Shown here piece after piece: positions 9,601 through 22,187 of a DNA stretch of 64,000 nucleotides. A program made the position numbers and the translations under genes. Within the stretch, counting starts at the first letter, position 1; each line of letters starts with the position of its first letter. The notes beneath the pieces are model-generated. The model was not told the origin of the DNA. It searched no databases and worked only from the letters and a program-made list of their open reading frames with translations. The stretch is from Linnemannia hyalina (lineage: Eukaryota; Mortierellomycota; Mortierellomycetes; Mortierellales; Mortierellaceae), in NCBI GenBank assembly GCA_019671135.1, contig JAHRHY010000007.1, positions 372,001 through 436,000 on the forward strand, read 5' to 3'.

Positions 9601-12600
9601 AAAAAAAAGAAGGGTTTTATCCCACCCCCATGTTTCCCCTCCCTGCTGACCTTGAGGTGGGTGATAGAGTTTAGGCGTCTTTTAGATATTGGCGATCGGT
9701 AATGCGGGTGATGTCAAGTTCAATCAGTAAGCAGGTTAAATCAGGTTAGTGGTTTATCTCGCTTGTTTTCGGAGAAAGATTGGAGGGGGATGGATGGGAG
9801 TATTGGGGAGAAAGTATTTTCGGCACATGGTATAGTAGGCTACGCATGCATGGGGGAAAGACAGGGTTGAGATAGATGGGGGTGGAGTAAATTGAAAAGA
9901 CGTGGTCGTGGGCGTGTTGGGTTGGGCGTGGGCAGTGGGCATGGTAGCATGGTAGCATTGTGCTCTCAAATACTTTTTGTCCCTCTCTCCCTCTCTCTGA
10001 GGAAAAATAAAAAATAAGGCATGCAGAAGAGTATCTTCCTCTATTTATTCAAAGAATTTGTAATGCTGTCCTGTGACGAAGGAAGGTAGGGCGATATACA
10101 ATGCATACAGTGTTACATCTGGTTTGTGTGTGAATTGTGCAGCGTTTTCGACGCCTTGCTCTCTGCTGCTGGCTTATGCTCTTGTGCTCCTCTCCTTGTC
10201 ATGACCATATGTCTGTTTCGATGGGAACCTTGAAAAGAGAGCAGGCGAGGGATATATGAACAGAGAGAAGAATTGAGAGCCATCCGGCATTTTTTTTATG
10301 GTCGGGGTGGGGTGAGCGAGTGTTGGTGGGAGTGACAGGATGGTGTGCGTGCCAGCAAGTGTGAATCGAGAGAGCAGTTGAGAAATGTAAAAAACGAGGG
10401 CAGAGAAAAAACGAGGTTTGGGAAGGGAAGGGAGTGCAGTACGTGTACAGTAGTGAGGAGAAAAAATGAGAGCCCCTGTCTGAACTGTACTATTTGGATG
10501 GATGGGTGGGGGGTGTGGTTGTTATGTTGTTTTTTATTTGTTGACACTGTTACTTTTTCACTTGTGTTCTCTCTTAAGAAAAGAAAAGATGAGAGCACGA
10601 AAACTAGTTGGACACAGAAATCGATTTACACGGAGGAAACATGTTGAAGAAAAGAGGCGAGCTGGACATGCTTTTACTTCAAGTGTTGTTTCCTTGTATT
10701 TCCACTGCTGTGAAAGTGAATTCGACGACCATGAACATCGCGCTCGCCTGTTTTTTCTTTCCAAGATGGCTTTGTTTGTTTTTGCATGTCCGCTACATTT
10801 GTTGTTTGTAGATGAAAGTGAAAGAGACTGCATAGAGACGACAGAAAGACAACACATGGATAGAAAAGGGTTGTGGAAAACAATAACAAAGACCACCATT
10901 GACGCCCACGGCATGGCATAAGATAGGATGGGATAGGATGGATGGGAGATTGGCTTGGCTGTGCTTGAAAACAAAAGGGCAAAAGGAAAGTCGATAATTT
11001 CCTTGGAATCGAACCATTAGGCAAATGGCAAATTGCAACAAAAGGGGTTGTGTCGGCCCGTCTGTCTGTCGGAGGTGAGGCAAAGCAAATTGGGAATAGG
11101 AAGAAAACAACGACGGCGACAATAACAACAAAGAGGCAACGTGAACATGCAACATGCACACACAGACGGAGAGACGGAGGAGTGAAGTTCGCCATTTGTG
11201 TGTATGAAGATGGGGATACATTTTGTGCTTTATTTGTTGTTGTCACAGTTCGCGAGGAAAGATGGGAGGGAAGAAAAGGATAGGAAGAGAGAAAGAGCGA
11301 CAGCAATAAAGAGAATGGAAAAAAAAATGGGTAAAAAGAGGACATGCGGGCATTTTTTTGGGCTGCGAAGAGAAAGAAAAAAAGGGGAGGAGTGTGGTAT
11401 TTTTTATTTTTTTTGGATGGGTAGGTTGTGCAAGGTTGTGCATGGTACATGTGCAGATGTAGGAGAGGAAGGAAAGAAGGGAGGGGAGAAGAAAAAAAAA
11501 GGGGTTGTGTAATGGGAGAAAGATAGCATGGAGGATAGGTATGTAGGCAGATAGTCAACGTGGATGGAGACGAAGAAAAGGTGCATGTAGAAAGCTGTGA
11601 CATGACGAATGTGCCGAATGATGGTGTAGAAAAAAAGAGTCAGGTTGTGGAAATAAAAAGGCGAGTGAAAAGTGCGTGAGCAATGTGAAGCGTGGAGCGG
11701 CGGTTGGAGAATCATTCGTTGTCTGTCTCCTTGAATCGAGCAGTTGCAAAGTTGAGTGAGTGAGTAACCGACTGAGAGAAAGGAGAAAAAAGGATCGACA
11801 GGGGCGATAAGACAAGGACTAGCAAACATCACGAAAGAACAAACCGAATGAAGGAACAGAGTGGAAAGCGCGATTGAATTAGCATAGAGTTGAAGAAGAA
11901 ACGCGATGAGTATGCTGCTTGGCTAGCGCCCATGCTCTCTTTTTGTGTTTCTAGCGAGAAATGAAGACGATGGGACGATGGTACTACCACTGGCCAAATT
12001 GTATTACCTGAGGGTAGTGGCACGATTAGATGATGGTGTAGCTTGGCGAGAGAGAGACGGAGTGTACTGTACATTGGAAGAGGTATATGAATGAAGGATA
12101 ATGACGATGGGCAATGTGTCCCATAGCGACCGAAGGAAGAAGGAGAAGGGCGCGCTACGATTGATTGGCAATGCGCCATACTCATATTGTGCTCCGCTCC
12201 CTTTTTTTGTGTTTTAGGGCGCTTTTTCTTCCTCTTCCGACCGACTAGCGACTATCGCTCTTCCTCTTCTTTGGTCGGTGTAGTTTTAGACAAAACGGAA
12301 GGGAAGTGGGGTTAAATCGTGTTCTTGTACGTTTTTTTTATTTTTTTATTATCCGGCAATCATACCTTTCTTTTTCATCATGCATCATATTGTCTCGCTC
12401 AAATGTCCTTCTTGTCCCTGGGTGCCGAGAAAGAGACCAAGTGAGAGATGTGCAAAGGATGGAGAAAACAAGGGGAAAGAATTGGGTGAGGGAATGAATA
12501 CCTGGACATCCAGTTCCAAGCACAATTCGCAGATCTTGACGAAAGGAAGAAGTCCCTTGCTTCGCTTCCGGGGTGAGCAAGAGTAAGTCTTCTTAGAGTA

Positions 12601-12800
12601 GGAGTAACAAGTAAGTAGTAAACAGATGTGCAATGGACAATAGGGCAATAGGGGAAGGGAGGTGAGCGATGACGAGGAGAGAAGAGAGAGAGCAATGGCA
12701 AGGGAAAACTAGAGAGAGAGGAGAGAAAGAGAGAAGGAGAGAAGGGGTGAGTGTTTGTTAGGCTGGTTTGAACTTTGACGACAAGGCTAACTTTCTTTTT
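9601..12800. other. Long purine-rich (+ strand) low-complexity region
   Basis: For about 3.2 kb the + strand is strongly G+A-rich (blocks such as GGAGAAGAAAAAAAAAGGGG), so the - strand is a near-continuous C/T tract. Long frames read on the - strand here (for example the one spanning 10674-11603) are Ser/Phe/Leu/Pro low-complexity, lack a good start, and are a by-product of the base skew. No splice-supported gene, tRNA or rRNA was found. Confidence 0.55.
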
Positions 12801-13476
12801 GATGCTCACTGCAATGCGATGCGAGTGGAGACAACACAAGACAACAAACTGGATATGTGTCGCCCCCTTTGCACGAGGGATATGCGAGAGAATAGAAGTA
12901 CGAGTTACACACCATATCGAATGGTTTGCAAAGTGTGAAGATTAATGCGTTCTGAATTCAAAATGACTTTGGAAATGGAGACAAGTGTGGTGCACCCATT
13001 GCGAATATGTGTTGTATGCCAAGAGTGCCAACATCATATATGGCGTGTTCAATCCTACACGGTAGTCTAATGTATAGCCATTGCTGCTTCAAACCCGACC
13101 TTGCACATTCTTTATTTTCTTCATGTTCTCTTTGTGCCGCTGAAAGAAAGAGAATAAAATTTTCGTTTGGGAGTGTTTATTTTTTCCAGCACGCCTCTTC
13201 AATTTTTGATCAAAAGAGGTCATATCACCGTTTGAGACTGATAGAGCTCTCTCCCTTCCTCTCACACCCTCCCTCTCACCCTCTCTTTCTTTCTTTCTCC
13301 TTCTCCTCGCTCGCTTTGCCTTTTCTTCACTCCTCTTCCTCTTCCTCCTCCTCTCATCACTCACGCCCTCCCTTCACCTGTCCTTTGTATTTACTCCCCT
13401 TCTCTCTCACTCTCGATCAACAACAACTCTCTCCTTATACATATTATAATCATTCCATGCTGCACTCCATCCCATC
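12801..13476 (+). promoter_or_regulatory. Upstream region and leader of the histidine kinase gene
   Basis: The base skew flips here. From about 13240 to 13420 the + strand is pyrimidine-rich (CTCTCACCC, CTTTCTTTC and CTCCTTCTCC blocks), like the leaders of Sec24 and Tra1. It runs to the ATG at 13477. No separate gene is seen. Confidence 0.5.
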
Positions 13477-16400
13477 ATGATCCCGACTCCCGCTCCTACC
13501 GCCCTGCCCTCCTCTTCCTCTACTTCCTCCCTGTCCACTCCTTCCCTCACAGAATCTTCTCACTTCCATCCCTCTCACCACCCCAACAAGACTCCTTTTC
13601 ATCATCAACAACAACAAGGACAACAACCACAGGAGCACCATGGGAACGACATATGGATCAAAGCCCTGTTTGAATCTAGCGCAGACCCCATTGTCGTCTG
13701 TGACCTCAACGGCCTCGTCTGTGCCTGGAGCCACGGCGCCCAGACAACTTTCAACATTCACCCGAAACAGTCGCTTGGCCTCAGTCTTAGGCACATCTTT
13801 TCTTCGGGATCATCCTCGCCACCAACTCACTCCCATCATAACTCCTCTCACAGTTCAATACCCGGCAGCAACAACAGCGACAACAACGACAACAATGAGA
13901 GGGCAAGGGGCTACGATGGACTCGAGATCGAACTATACCCGTCGACCCCCGACCAGGTGCGAGCCTTGCAAGGGTTGCCTCTCAAGCGGGTCGTCTCCAG
14001 AGTCGTTGGAGACCAATCCCGCCATATCTTTCTCGAGTCCATCTCGCCCGTCTTCCAACAGCCATCCGCAGCACCAGCACCAGTATCTCACTTCTCTTCA
14101 CCACATCATCATCACAATTCTCCTCCACTGCCTCCCTCGAAACCACTACCTCCCCTGCCTCCACGGCCACACGGCAACCAACAACAGCAGCAGCAGCAAC
14201 ATCATCATAGTCCTGCTGCAGGCACAGGCAGGAAGAGTATAATCAATGGCCACAGCTCCGGCAGCCACAGCCACACCGCTGACAAAGATGACCCCTCCTC
14301 TACAACCATGACATTATCTCCATTGCCACCACCATCATCATTCTCGGCGAGAGAGCAACAGGAAGAGTCGACGCCAATATCATCAACAGCAACATTGTCG
14401 ACTGCCCCTGCACCTCTGGTTATCGGATACTATGTCATCCTCACCGATCTCTCGACCCTTTCGACAGGGCTAGGGAAAACCCACTGTCCCTTCTTTGAAT
14501 TCTATCCGCAGTCGTCCATAGCATCATCTGCCCTCACGTCTCCTTCTCCATCCTCCTTCACCACTTCCTCTTCAACACAAACAACAACAATAACAACATC
14601 AACGGCACCTTCTCCTTCAATTGCAGCGGATACGGAAGCAGCAGCAACAGCAGCAACGGCATTCACCACCACCACCACTACTGCATTATCTGCATTATCA
14701 CATCAGCAAACTCAGCAAACCCACCTTCCACCCCACCATATGCTTGCGAAAATAGCATCCGACGACGCGACAGCAACAATAACGTCAACAACATCGTCAT
14801 GGAGCGCAGCCCTGCCTATGTCTGCAGCAGAAGCATCAACAGCAGGAACAGCCACAGCCGACAGTAATAATAACGACACCGACAAGGACGACGTGGACAG
14901 CATGACGCCGATCGTCGCCTCCCGACCCTCGACCTCAAGGGAACATTCGACGGACTCTGGCTTTGATGAGCGGTCGTCGTTGTCCAAGCCCAAGAGGTAC
15001 AGTATCCCCTCGGCGGTAGTTGTTATATCTATTTAGCGAGGTCCGAGTCGGCATCAACTAATGCTCCTCCACCTTCCTGGCCATAGCTCACCTTCTTATC
15101 CGTCCTCTTCCTCGACAATGGCATCTGGCTTTACATCTTCGTCCACAGCAGGTAAGGAAAAGAACATTCTTCTCGCTCTCACTCTCCCTCTCTCCACACA
15201 TTATCATTCCCTCTCCACTATTCTCCCCTTTGTCTCTCCACTGCATCTCAACCCACGGACGGTACATTGACACACGCACACACACATAATCATATGGTCG
15301 ATCGAACATGGGAAAAAACATCAACACAACGCAAAAGACAGGGACTGACAAAGAGACTGCATCGGCGCCTTGTTTCTTTGCAGCAAAGAAGGAGACGAGG
15401 AGGGCTCTCTTCCTTTAACCCTTTAACCACAGACAGCAAAAAAAATTAGAGTACTGTTCGCCGATTCGTTTTTGTGCCCGATTGTGCGCCATTTCTCTCG
15501 TCCTCCTATGTTCACGCTGTTGCTGCTGCTCTCTTGGCTGGATGGGATGCCTGGTGATTGAATTTTTTTTTCTTTCTTCCTCGTCTTCTTTGCCCACTCC
15601 TTTGATTTATATACTGGTCTCCTTATAACCAGGCCTTGTCCTGGCTCCGGCTCTGGCTATTGTTTCTACCTTTTTTCATTTTACTTTGCCCCTTGAATTG
15701 GCGTCATCGCTTGATCTTCGTCAAGTGCACACCTTTGTATGTACTGACGGACAAACGGGCGGAAAAGGTTGTTCCATGGCGCGGGCATTTGTTTCCTCCG
15801 CCTCCCTTCAAACATCAACACCAACAACACAACAGCATAAGTTGCAGGACACACAATTCTCCCATGTATCACTCCGCCATTTTCCCCCTTCCCCTTTCCC
15901 CCCTCATTCTTACTCTGCTTCGCTTCAATCTAAGTACGACTCAGCTGCTATGGCTCCACACATACGATGATACATCGTCATCGTGCACCTCGCTAGTCTA
16001 AGTGAGCACATGGCTCTCTCTTTCTTTGGTAGCTAACGAGAGGGAGTCAGACTGGCCTTCTCTACTCTGCACTACGGGGAACCGGAAGACGAGAAAGCCC
16101 TCAACCCATGCTGACCTTCTTCCCCTCGTTTTTCTTCCCTCATTTATTATTATCCTACTTGCTCCCAATCGATCGACTCCTAGTATCAAACGGCACAGCT
16201 GTCGTCCTCGCCGATATCCAATCCGAACCAGACGCCATCTCGCCCCACGACAAGACCTCCTCGACACCCTCACCCTCCATCGCACAACGCCAACCCCTAC
16301 AACTGCCCCTGCCTCTGGCCATGCCAACTAGTCGCAGCAATAGTATTTCACTGCCCATCCATTCTCAGGAACCATCTGTTCGCCCCTCTGCACGATCCAC

Positions 16401-19400
16401 TTCACTAGGACACCTCCTCTCCTTGTCTCCTCTCTCACCTCTACCACTCGCCATCGCCAACCGACCCCGCGCTCTCTCTATCGCTGCTACCGCAATCTCA
16501 TCCACATCCACCGGCGCACAGCTGTCCGTCTCTATGTCTGCATCCGCAGACAAAAGTCGTCTGGATATCCGCCACAACTCCCTCGCTATCTCTACTGAAC
16601 CACACCACTCGTCTTCACTGCTGCCAGGAGAGACTCGTCTGGACCGGGAATGGGACGATCCCTCCTTTTCGTATTTGGCGCCCATTGCAGCCAACCTCTT
16701 GACCTGCCAAGGCGAACACTTTTTTGACCTGGTCGTGGAAGAGTTGTCCGTCAACCTTGGGGTCAAGTACGCCTTTATCTCGCAACTCGTCAGCCTGGAG
16801 GAGCTCAAGGAACTGGATCCCACGGAATACATGAACCTTATCGAGCAGTTTGGAGGGCTGGTCCCTCCACTCGACGGAGTGATGCACAATATCTCGAGCT
16901 GGCCTGGAGAGTAAGTTCTTTCGTCATTCAACGACGTTAAGAAATAACACCTTGAACAGTAGCACTAACAATTACTTTTGTATCACATAGGTCGCACATC
17001 AACCCGCATGCGTTCCAAGGATACTTGGCAGACTGTACGATTCAGGACAAGGTCACATTTATCGACTCGAACTTGGCTGATCAACATCAGGATGTTGCAG
17101 AGTGCCTCATGGACCACACCATCGAGTCCTACGTCGGTATGCGACTGGAGACTGTTCAAGGCGAGATCGTCGGAGTCATCGGTATCATTCACGACCGGGC
17201 GCTCACGGAGGAAGACAGCTTGATCGTCAGGCTGGTGTTGGAACAAGTCGGGATTCGTGTTGCCAATGAACTCGACCGGCTAAAGATTGAATCCAACTTA
17301 ATCTATGCCCGCGACGTCGCCGAGTCGACCGCCAAGAATAAGACAAAGTTCTTGGCCGACATGTCCCACGAGATCCGGTAAGCAAAAGGACAAACCTTGG
17401 CACTCTTCTACAACGATGGATGGTAATTGAGTAGTTATTAATCCAGTTCGCCGTTTGTACCTTTTTTTTCTCGCGTGATAGAAACCCCATGAATGCTGTT
17501 GTCGGAGTGACGGATATTCTTTTAGACACTGCAGGACTTTCTGACGAGCAAACAGGATACATCGAAGTGATCCGCACAAGTGGACAGCATTTGCTGACTG
17601 TAAGTATTTTCCTAGATACTGCGAAAACACGCAACAACGACATGGCATGGACAAATCGCACTGATTATGATTGAATATTCCCCCCCTCTCCTCTCTCCCC
17701 TTGTTCCTTTTTTTTCTTGCGACCTCCTTTGGAACACGGAACTAACAAGTATTCTCGTTTCGCTTTACTCTGTTTTTTATTAGGTGATTAACGACATTTT
17801 GGATATTTCGCGAATCGACCAGGATGTCAAGTTCCTGCTGGAGAGACGACCCCTTAGTTTGCGAAAGTGCTTGAAAGGTAAAGAATGAGGCATGGTTGCA
17901 TGAATATTTTTTTCCCGCGTTCAAGGAAAAATAAGTCATGGGAGGAGATGCAGGGATGATGAAATAGGTTATTTCCTTTGTTTTGATTCCTGTTACAAGA
18001 AAAAGAGGGAGAGAGAGATGATCAAGGGGAATGGAAGAGTGAGAACGGTGGTATCAAAATAAGGCAGTGTAAGGCTGGGCATACTTCAAAGATGGCGGTG
18101 TCCTTAAGAGTCAAACAGAAGGTCAATCCCCTCCTAGGCACCATCAGTCCATCAGTCCATCACTTATCACTTTATCTGTCTCATTGAGTTTTATCAGGAA
18201 TAATGTTTGATCAAACATAAAAACGGTCATCGTAGAAGGAATACATTCATGGACAACAATGACTCCCTTCCATTCCACTTGCAGCTCGAATGGGCACACT
18301 GGTGAAGGGCAATAGCACTGAGCAAAGCAACAGAGAAAATAATAGGGGCTAGAGTGGAGTAAAGGAGAGAGGGAGAGGCGACTGACAGGGGAAAGAAGGA
18401 AGGGAGAGTGTATTAGAACAAATATGTGCACAAGTCCTAAAGTTTTTATTATAGATGTGAGAGGTTGCTCTCTACTTCGAAAGTGCGAATGGTCTCGAAC
18501 AATGCTAACCATTGGTCTTTATTTACCCCTTATGTTTTCAAACCACCACTAGACGCTGTCAGTCTCGCAGGACTCACACCTTTGCATGATGTGTCGAGGT
18601 CAATTAGCGTCATCGAGTGGCCACCAGAGATGGACGACCTAGGTCCCTTTAGCGAACTGGAGGAGACCAACATCTTGCCGCTACTCTGGAGTATCGACCA
18701 TGATGTACCTGAACATCTTCTTGGAGATATCACTCGCCTTCGACAAGTGCTCATCAACCTCTGCACCAATTCACTCAAGTTTACCCAACGCGGACGCGTC
18801 TCTGTCCATGTCGCTATTCACCAACCTTCGGCACAATATCCTACCATTCGACCCAACTCCACGCCTATGGTCACAAGGAACACCCCCCAGAGTGGCCAGG
18901 CATATTCTCCAAGGACAGATGGTGGACCATCATCATCATCATCGCCCTCTTCGCCCATGCTGACCGGAAGCGACCACAGGACCCAGATGGTCTTCCAACA
19001 GCGGTATGATGTGAAGACTGATTCCAGCCAATCCACATATACCAAACCTTCACCAGCATCGTCCCGTCGTCGTCAAGCCGATAAGCGCTACTTGCCCTTG
19101 CCAAGCCCAAACACTCAGCCAGACCAGTCTTCGACTTTTGCGCCACCCTCTTTGACGGTCGTGGCGCCCACTGCCAACTCTCTGGAGAGCGACAAGATGG
19201 ACGAGAACACTGTTATTCTGGAGTTTGCAGTGTCTGACACAGGAGTTGGGATTCCCGCCAACAAGATCACGGAGCTCTTTACGTCATTCTCCCAAGTCGA
19301 TATCTCTGTTAGCACGCGGTTCGGCGGTACTGGACTTGGATTGGCTATCAGTGCCAGCTTGGTCGAAAAGATGGGTGGAAACATCTGGGTCGAAAGCACT

Positions 19401-21673
19401 GAAGGAGTCGGGTAAGTTTTCTCTTTACTTTTGACATTTTTCGCGCAGAATTTTCAATGATCTGAGAGAAACAGGATACTTACATTTCTTTGCATTGGTT
19501 TCTAGGTCACGCTTCACATTCACGATCCCTTTCACCATCTGCCAGTCATCGGAAACGGAATCCCACCCATCAGTGACAGCACCCTCTTCACCTGTCTCCA
19601 CGCCCATCCGACACGAGTCTGCAGGTCGAAGTAACTTGGATACTTTCCAATTGCCTGCGTCCGGCACTTCCCAATCGCCTTTGTTATTCACAGCTCCCGA
19701 AAGCAGTGTGGTTGAGCAACCAGCGCAGGAAATGTCAGCGACGGAGGAAAAAAAACCAAATAAGAGTAGGACGCCGCCTAGTTCGGTCGCCACCTCACCC
19801 ACGGAATTATCAAAGCCGACTGTGCCGACCTATGCAAAGGTCGTCGAATCAACCATGAGGCCATTGACCATCGACGGTGTCCCTCTGCGCATCTTGCTTG
19901 CAGAGGACAATGCTGGTGAGAACTTCTTTTTGTTTTCGTGCATAGATAGCAAACTTTGGGCGACGCGTTTTTGTAATCATTTTCTGCAAACAATGACTCA
20001 CATGCTCACCTTTTCTAACTACGACCTATAGTGAACCAAAAGATTGCGGTGGGAGTTCTCAGGAAGCTCGGATATGAGAATGTCGACGTTGCTGAGAACG
20101 GGCTGGAGGTCATCCAGAGGCTGGACGAAGGGTCTATTTATGATGTCATCCTCGTAAGTCCATACTTCCTGGCCTACTTTTTCTCTCGCTTTCAATGCTA
20201 TCTGAGCTCGTCTAACCATGTCTGCCTGTTATTTTTATTTTCCATTAGATGGATGTGTCGATGCCAGTTATGGACGGGATTGATGCTACAAAGACGATTG
20301 TGGACAGGCGGCTGCGCGGGTTGTTATCGAATGCAGCAGAGATCAGCAGCTGCGAAATTTTGGCACCAGAAGAACCCCAGAGCAACGGGACTCACAGTTC
20401 TCAGGAGTCATCGCCAGAGAGAGTGTACAAGGACTACAAGAATCTCTATGTGATTGCCCTGACAGCCTCAGCTATGGGATCGGACAAGGAGCGTTGTATG
20501 GAAGCTGGCATGGACGACTTTATGACCAAGCCATTTGCGCTCTTGGAAATGAAGCGCGCCTTGAACGATTATATCCACAAGTGGGACGGAGGAGCTCTTC
20601 AGGTCAGGAACGAGACTTGTGTCTCGGCTGCTCTGGCTGCGGTCAAGAGCCGATGTAACACGCCCAATAGCTCGAGTGATAGGGCGTTAACGCCTACGAT
20701 CGGCAAGTCTCCAAGTCTCTACTCCTCAACCGTTAGCTTGGCCGACCACGACTCGACCGACAGTCTCTGTTCGCTTGGCTGCGCCAATGGTACGGACACG
20801 CAATGCGGAGATGGATATCACACTGGCAGCAGCGGCGCCAACGGATCGTCCCCTCCATCCAGTATGGGTCGCTCACGGATCGAAACACCTCGGCCTCTCC
20901 GACGCAATCTAGATGCCATTGGCTGTAGCCTCTTTTCTGCTGGCAGACGGTCGCACAGCGAGGCGGTTTTGAACGGACTCTTGGGGCCAGTTGCGATGGA
21001 GGGCGGACTTTTGGCTTCACGGCGTGCGTCAGATGTGTTTTCGTTGGCGAAGCGTGAATGGCGGTCAGGACTTGGACTGAGTAACGACAACCTCAATGGC
21101 GTTCAGGATGTTCATCCACTTGACCCACTTATCGACGGTGCACAGGTCGAGCGGGATCGGGAGAACGGTATGACCAGCCCGAGCAACAGCAGCCTTGCCC
21201 CTCTCCCCAGTCATGGCGCCAATGGATTCTCACACCCTCATTTGCGAGTCAAACGAGTCATGTCGCCTAGCAGTCTTTCAAAGGAACAAGACTTTGGAGG
21301 GTCGTTCAAGCCCACGGCGTCGCCTCTTTCGCCGTTGAGTCTTTTGACAACCGATACCGAGGGCTCTTCATCGGTCTCGCCTCCATTGTCGTCGACCTCA
21401 TCTGCTTCGCCCACTGAAACCACAGCGAGGCGGCCATCGAGCGGTGATGAGACGTTGTTCCCAGGTCCTCACGAAGATCCTCGCTTCCTGTCGGTCTCGG
21501 TCCCAGTCAAGGACAAGCCCAAGTCAGAGTCTGAAGATTCCAAGGCGCAGGCGGCGAATGGGGATGTCAATGGGGTCAAGGAGGTCAAGGAGGTCAAGGA
21601 GGTCAAGGACAAGCAGCAACAGCAGGAGCCTGCCAACGGGCAATGTAGGCCAGCGCCGTCGCGGACCGTGTGA
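13477..21673 (+). CDS. Hybrid sensor histidine kinase (PAS-GAF-HisKA-HATPase-REC)
   Basis: Membrane-free sensor kinase of the fungal two-component phosphorelay. Ten exons: 13477-14996, 15087-15151, 16184-16910, 16991-17377, 17482-17599, 17784-17877, 18553-19411, 19506-19915, 20032-20153 and 20249-21673. All are in phase, giving 1908 residues. A PAS-like segment ([20 protein letters not shown]) lies near residues 57-110, followed by a long Ser/Thr/His-rich stretch. A GAF domain covers about 690-865. The H-box [14 protein letters not shown] places the phospho-His near 896. The N box is [16 protein letters not shown] (about 1030), with G1 DTGVGIP, F box FTSFSQVD and G2 FGGTGLGLA. The receiver starts at LLAEDN, has acceptor Asp 1436 in [10 protein letters not shown], and the conserved Lys in TKPF. 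About 115 residues are inserted between the N and G1 boxes and about 50 within the receiver. A Ser-rich tail of about 350 residues carries a VKE repeat near its end. The key catalytic residues I looked for are all present. Confidence 0.93.
15152..16183 (+). other. Unusually long intron 2 of the histidine kinase gene
   Basis: Donor GTAAGG at 15152 and acceptor CTCCTAG at 16183 join the reading frame in phase 1. At 1032 bases it is about ten times longer than most introns here. It is pyrimidine-rich, and no further exon could be supported inside it. Confidence 0.6.
17878..18552 (+). other. Intron 6 of the histidine kinase gene (675 bases)
   Basis: Donor GTAAAG and acceptor CACTAG join KCLK to DAVSLAG in phase, between the HisKA and HATPase parts. 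It holds no supported gene. Confidence 0.6.
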
Positions 21674-22126
21674 CTTGCAAGAGGAGAGAGGTCGGTTGTT
21701 ATTTTGTATTTTGCCGGAATGGTCGTCATCATTGTCGGGCTTTGGTTTGGGCTGTAAAAAGCTCATGCTCTTGCTCGTTTTTTTTATTTTTACCCTACTT
21801 CATTATCATCATAGTTTCTTTTCTATTTCTTTTTGCATTTTTTTTTTTTGTTTCAACATCATTCTTTATTACTTTACTACTTCTTCATTTTACTCATTGG
21901 CCTTCCTTCACATTTTGTAACTACATCCAATCTTTTATTTTTTTTTCTTTTTTTTATCTTTTTTTTTTCTTTTCTTTCTTTCCATAGTGTATCCCACCCT
22001 TCTCCATCAATCATCTTCCTCCATCCTCATCCTTGTACTTTTTCCCCATCGCCACCCATAATTCGAAAACCGAGAAAAAAAATTCAGTTCTTCCTTCGAC
22101 TTGTCGCGTGTGTGTTTGTCATAATC
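21674..22126 (+). other. 3' flank of the histidine kinase gene
   Basis: Very T-rich sequence with many T runs (about 21780-21990), probably the 3' UTR and terminator region. No gene seen. The retrotransposon target site begins at 22127. Confidence 0.5.
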
Positions 22127-22143
22127 TTTGATGTGCTTAACGG
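22127..22143. repeat. Target-site duplication, left copy
   Basis: TTTGATGTGCTTAACGG, identical over 17 bases to 27553-27569. It abuts the T run that is the reverse complement of the element's poly(A) tail. Confidence 0.95.
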
Positions 22144-22160
22144 TTTTTTTTTTTTTTTTT
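22144..22160 (-). repeat. LINE poly(A) tail
   Basis: Seventeen T on the + strand, i.e. an A17 tail on the element strand, directly abutting the left target-site duplication. Confidence 0.9.
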
Positions 22161-22187
22161 GAGGGAAAAGAGAGGATTTATTGTGGC

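Noticed and set aside
10998..11030. GGTTCGATTCC on the - strand, resembling a tRNA T-loop
   Set aside because: Flanking bases do not form a T stem, and no acceptor, D or anticodon arm is present.
10674..11603. 309-codon frame on the - strand
   Set aside because: Ser/Phe/Leu/Pro low complexity throughout, starts at a non-ATG codon, no domain, and explained by the extreme pyrimidine skew of that strand.
16184..16910. Separate start of a second protein at the ATG at 16108
   Set aside because: The frame joins in phase to the upstream kinase exons through a TAG acceptor at 16183 and continues into the GAF domain, so it is an internal exon.
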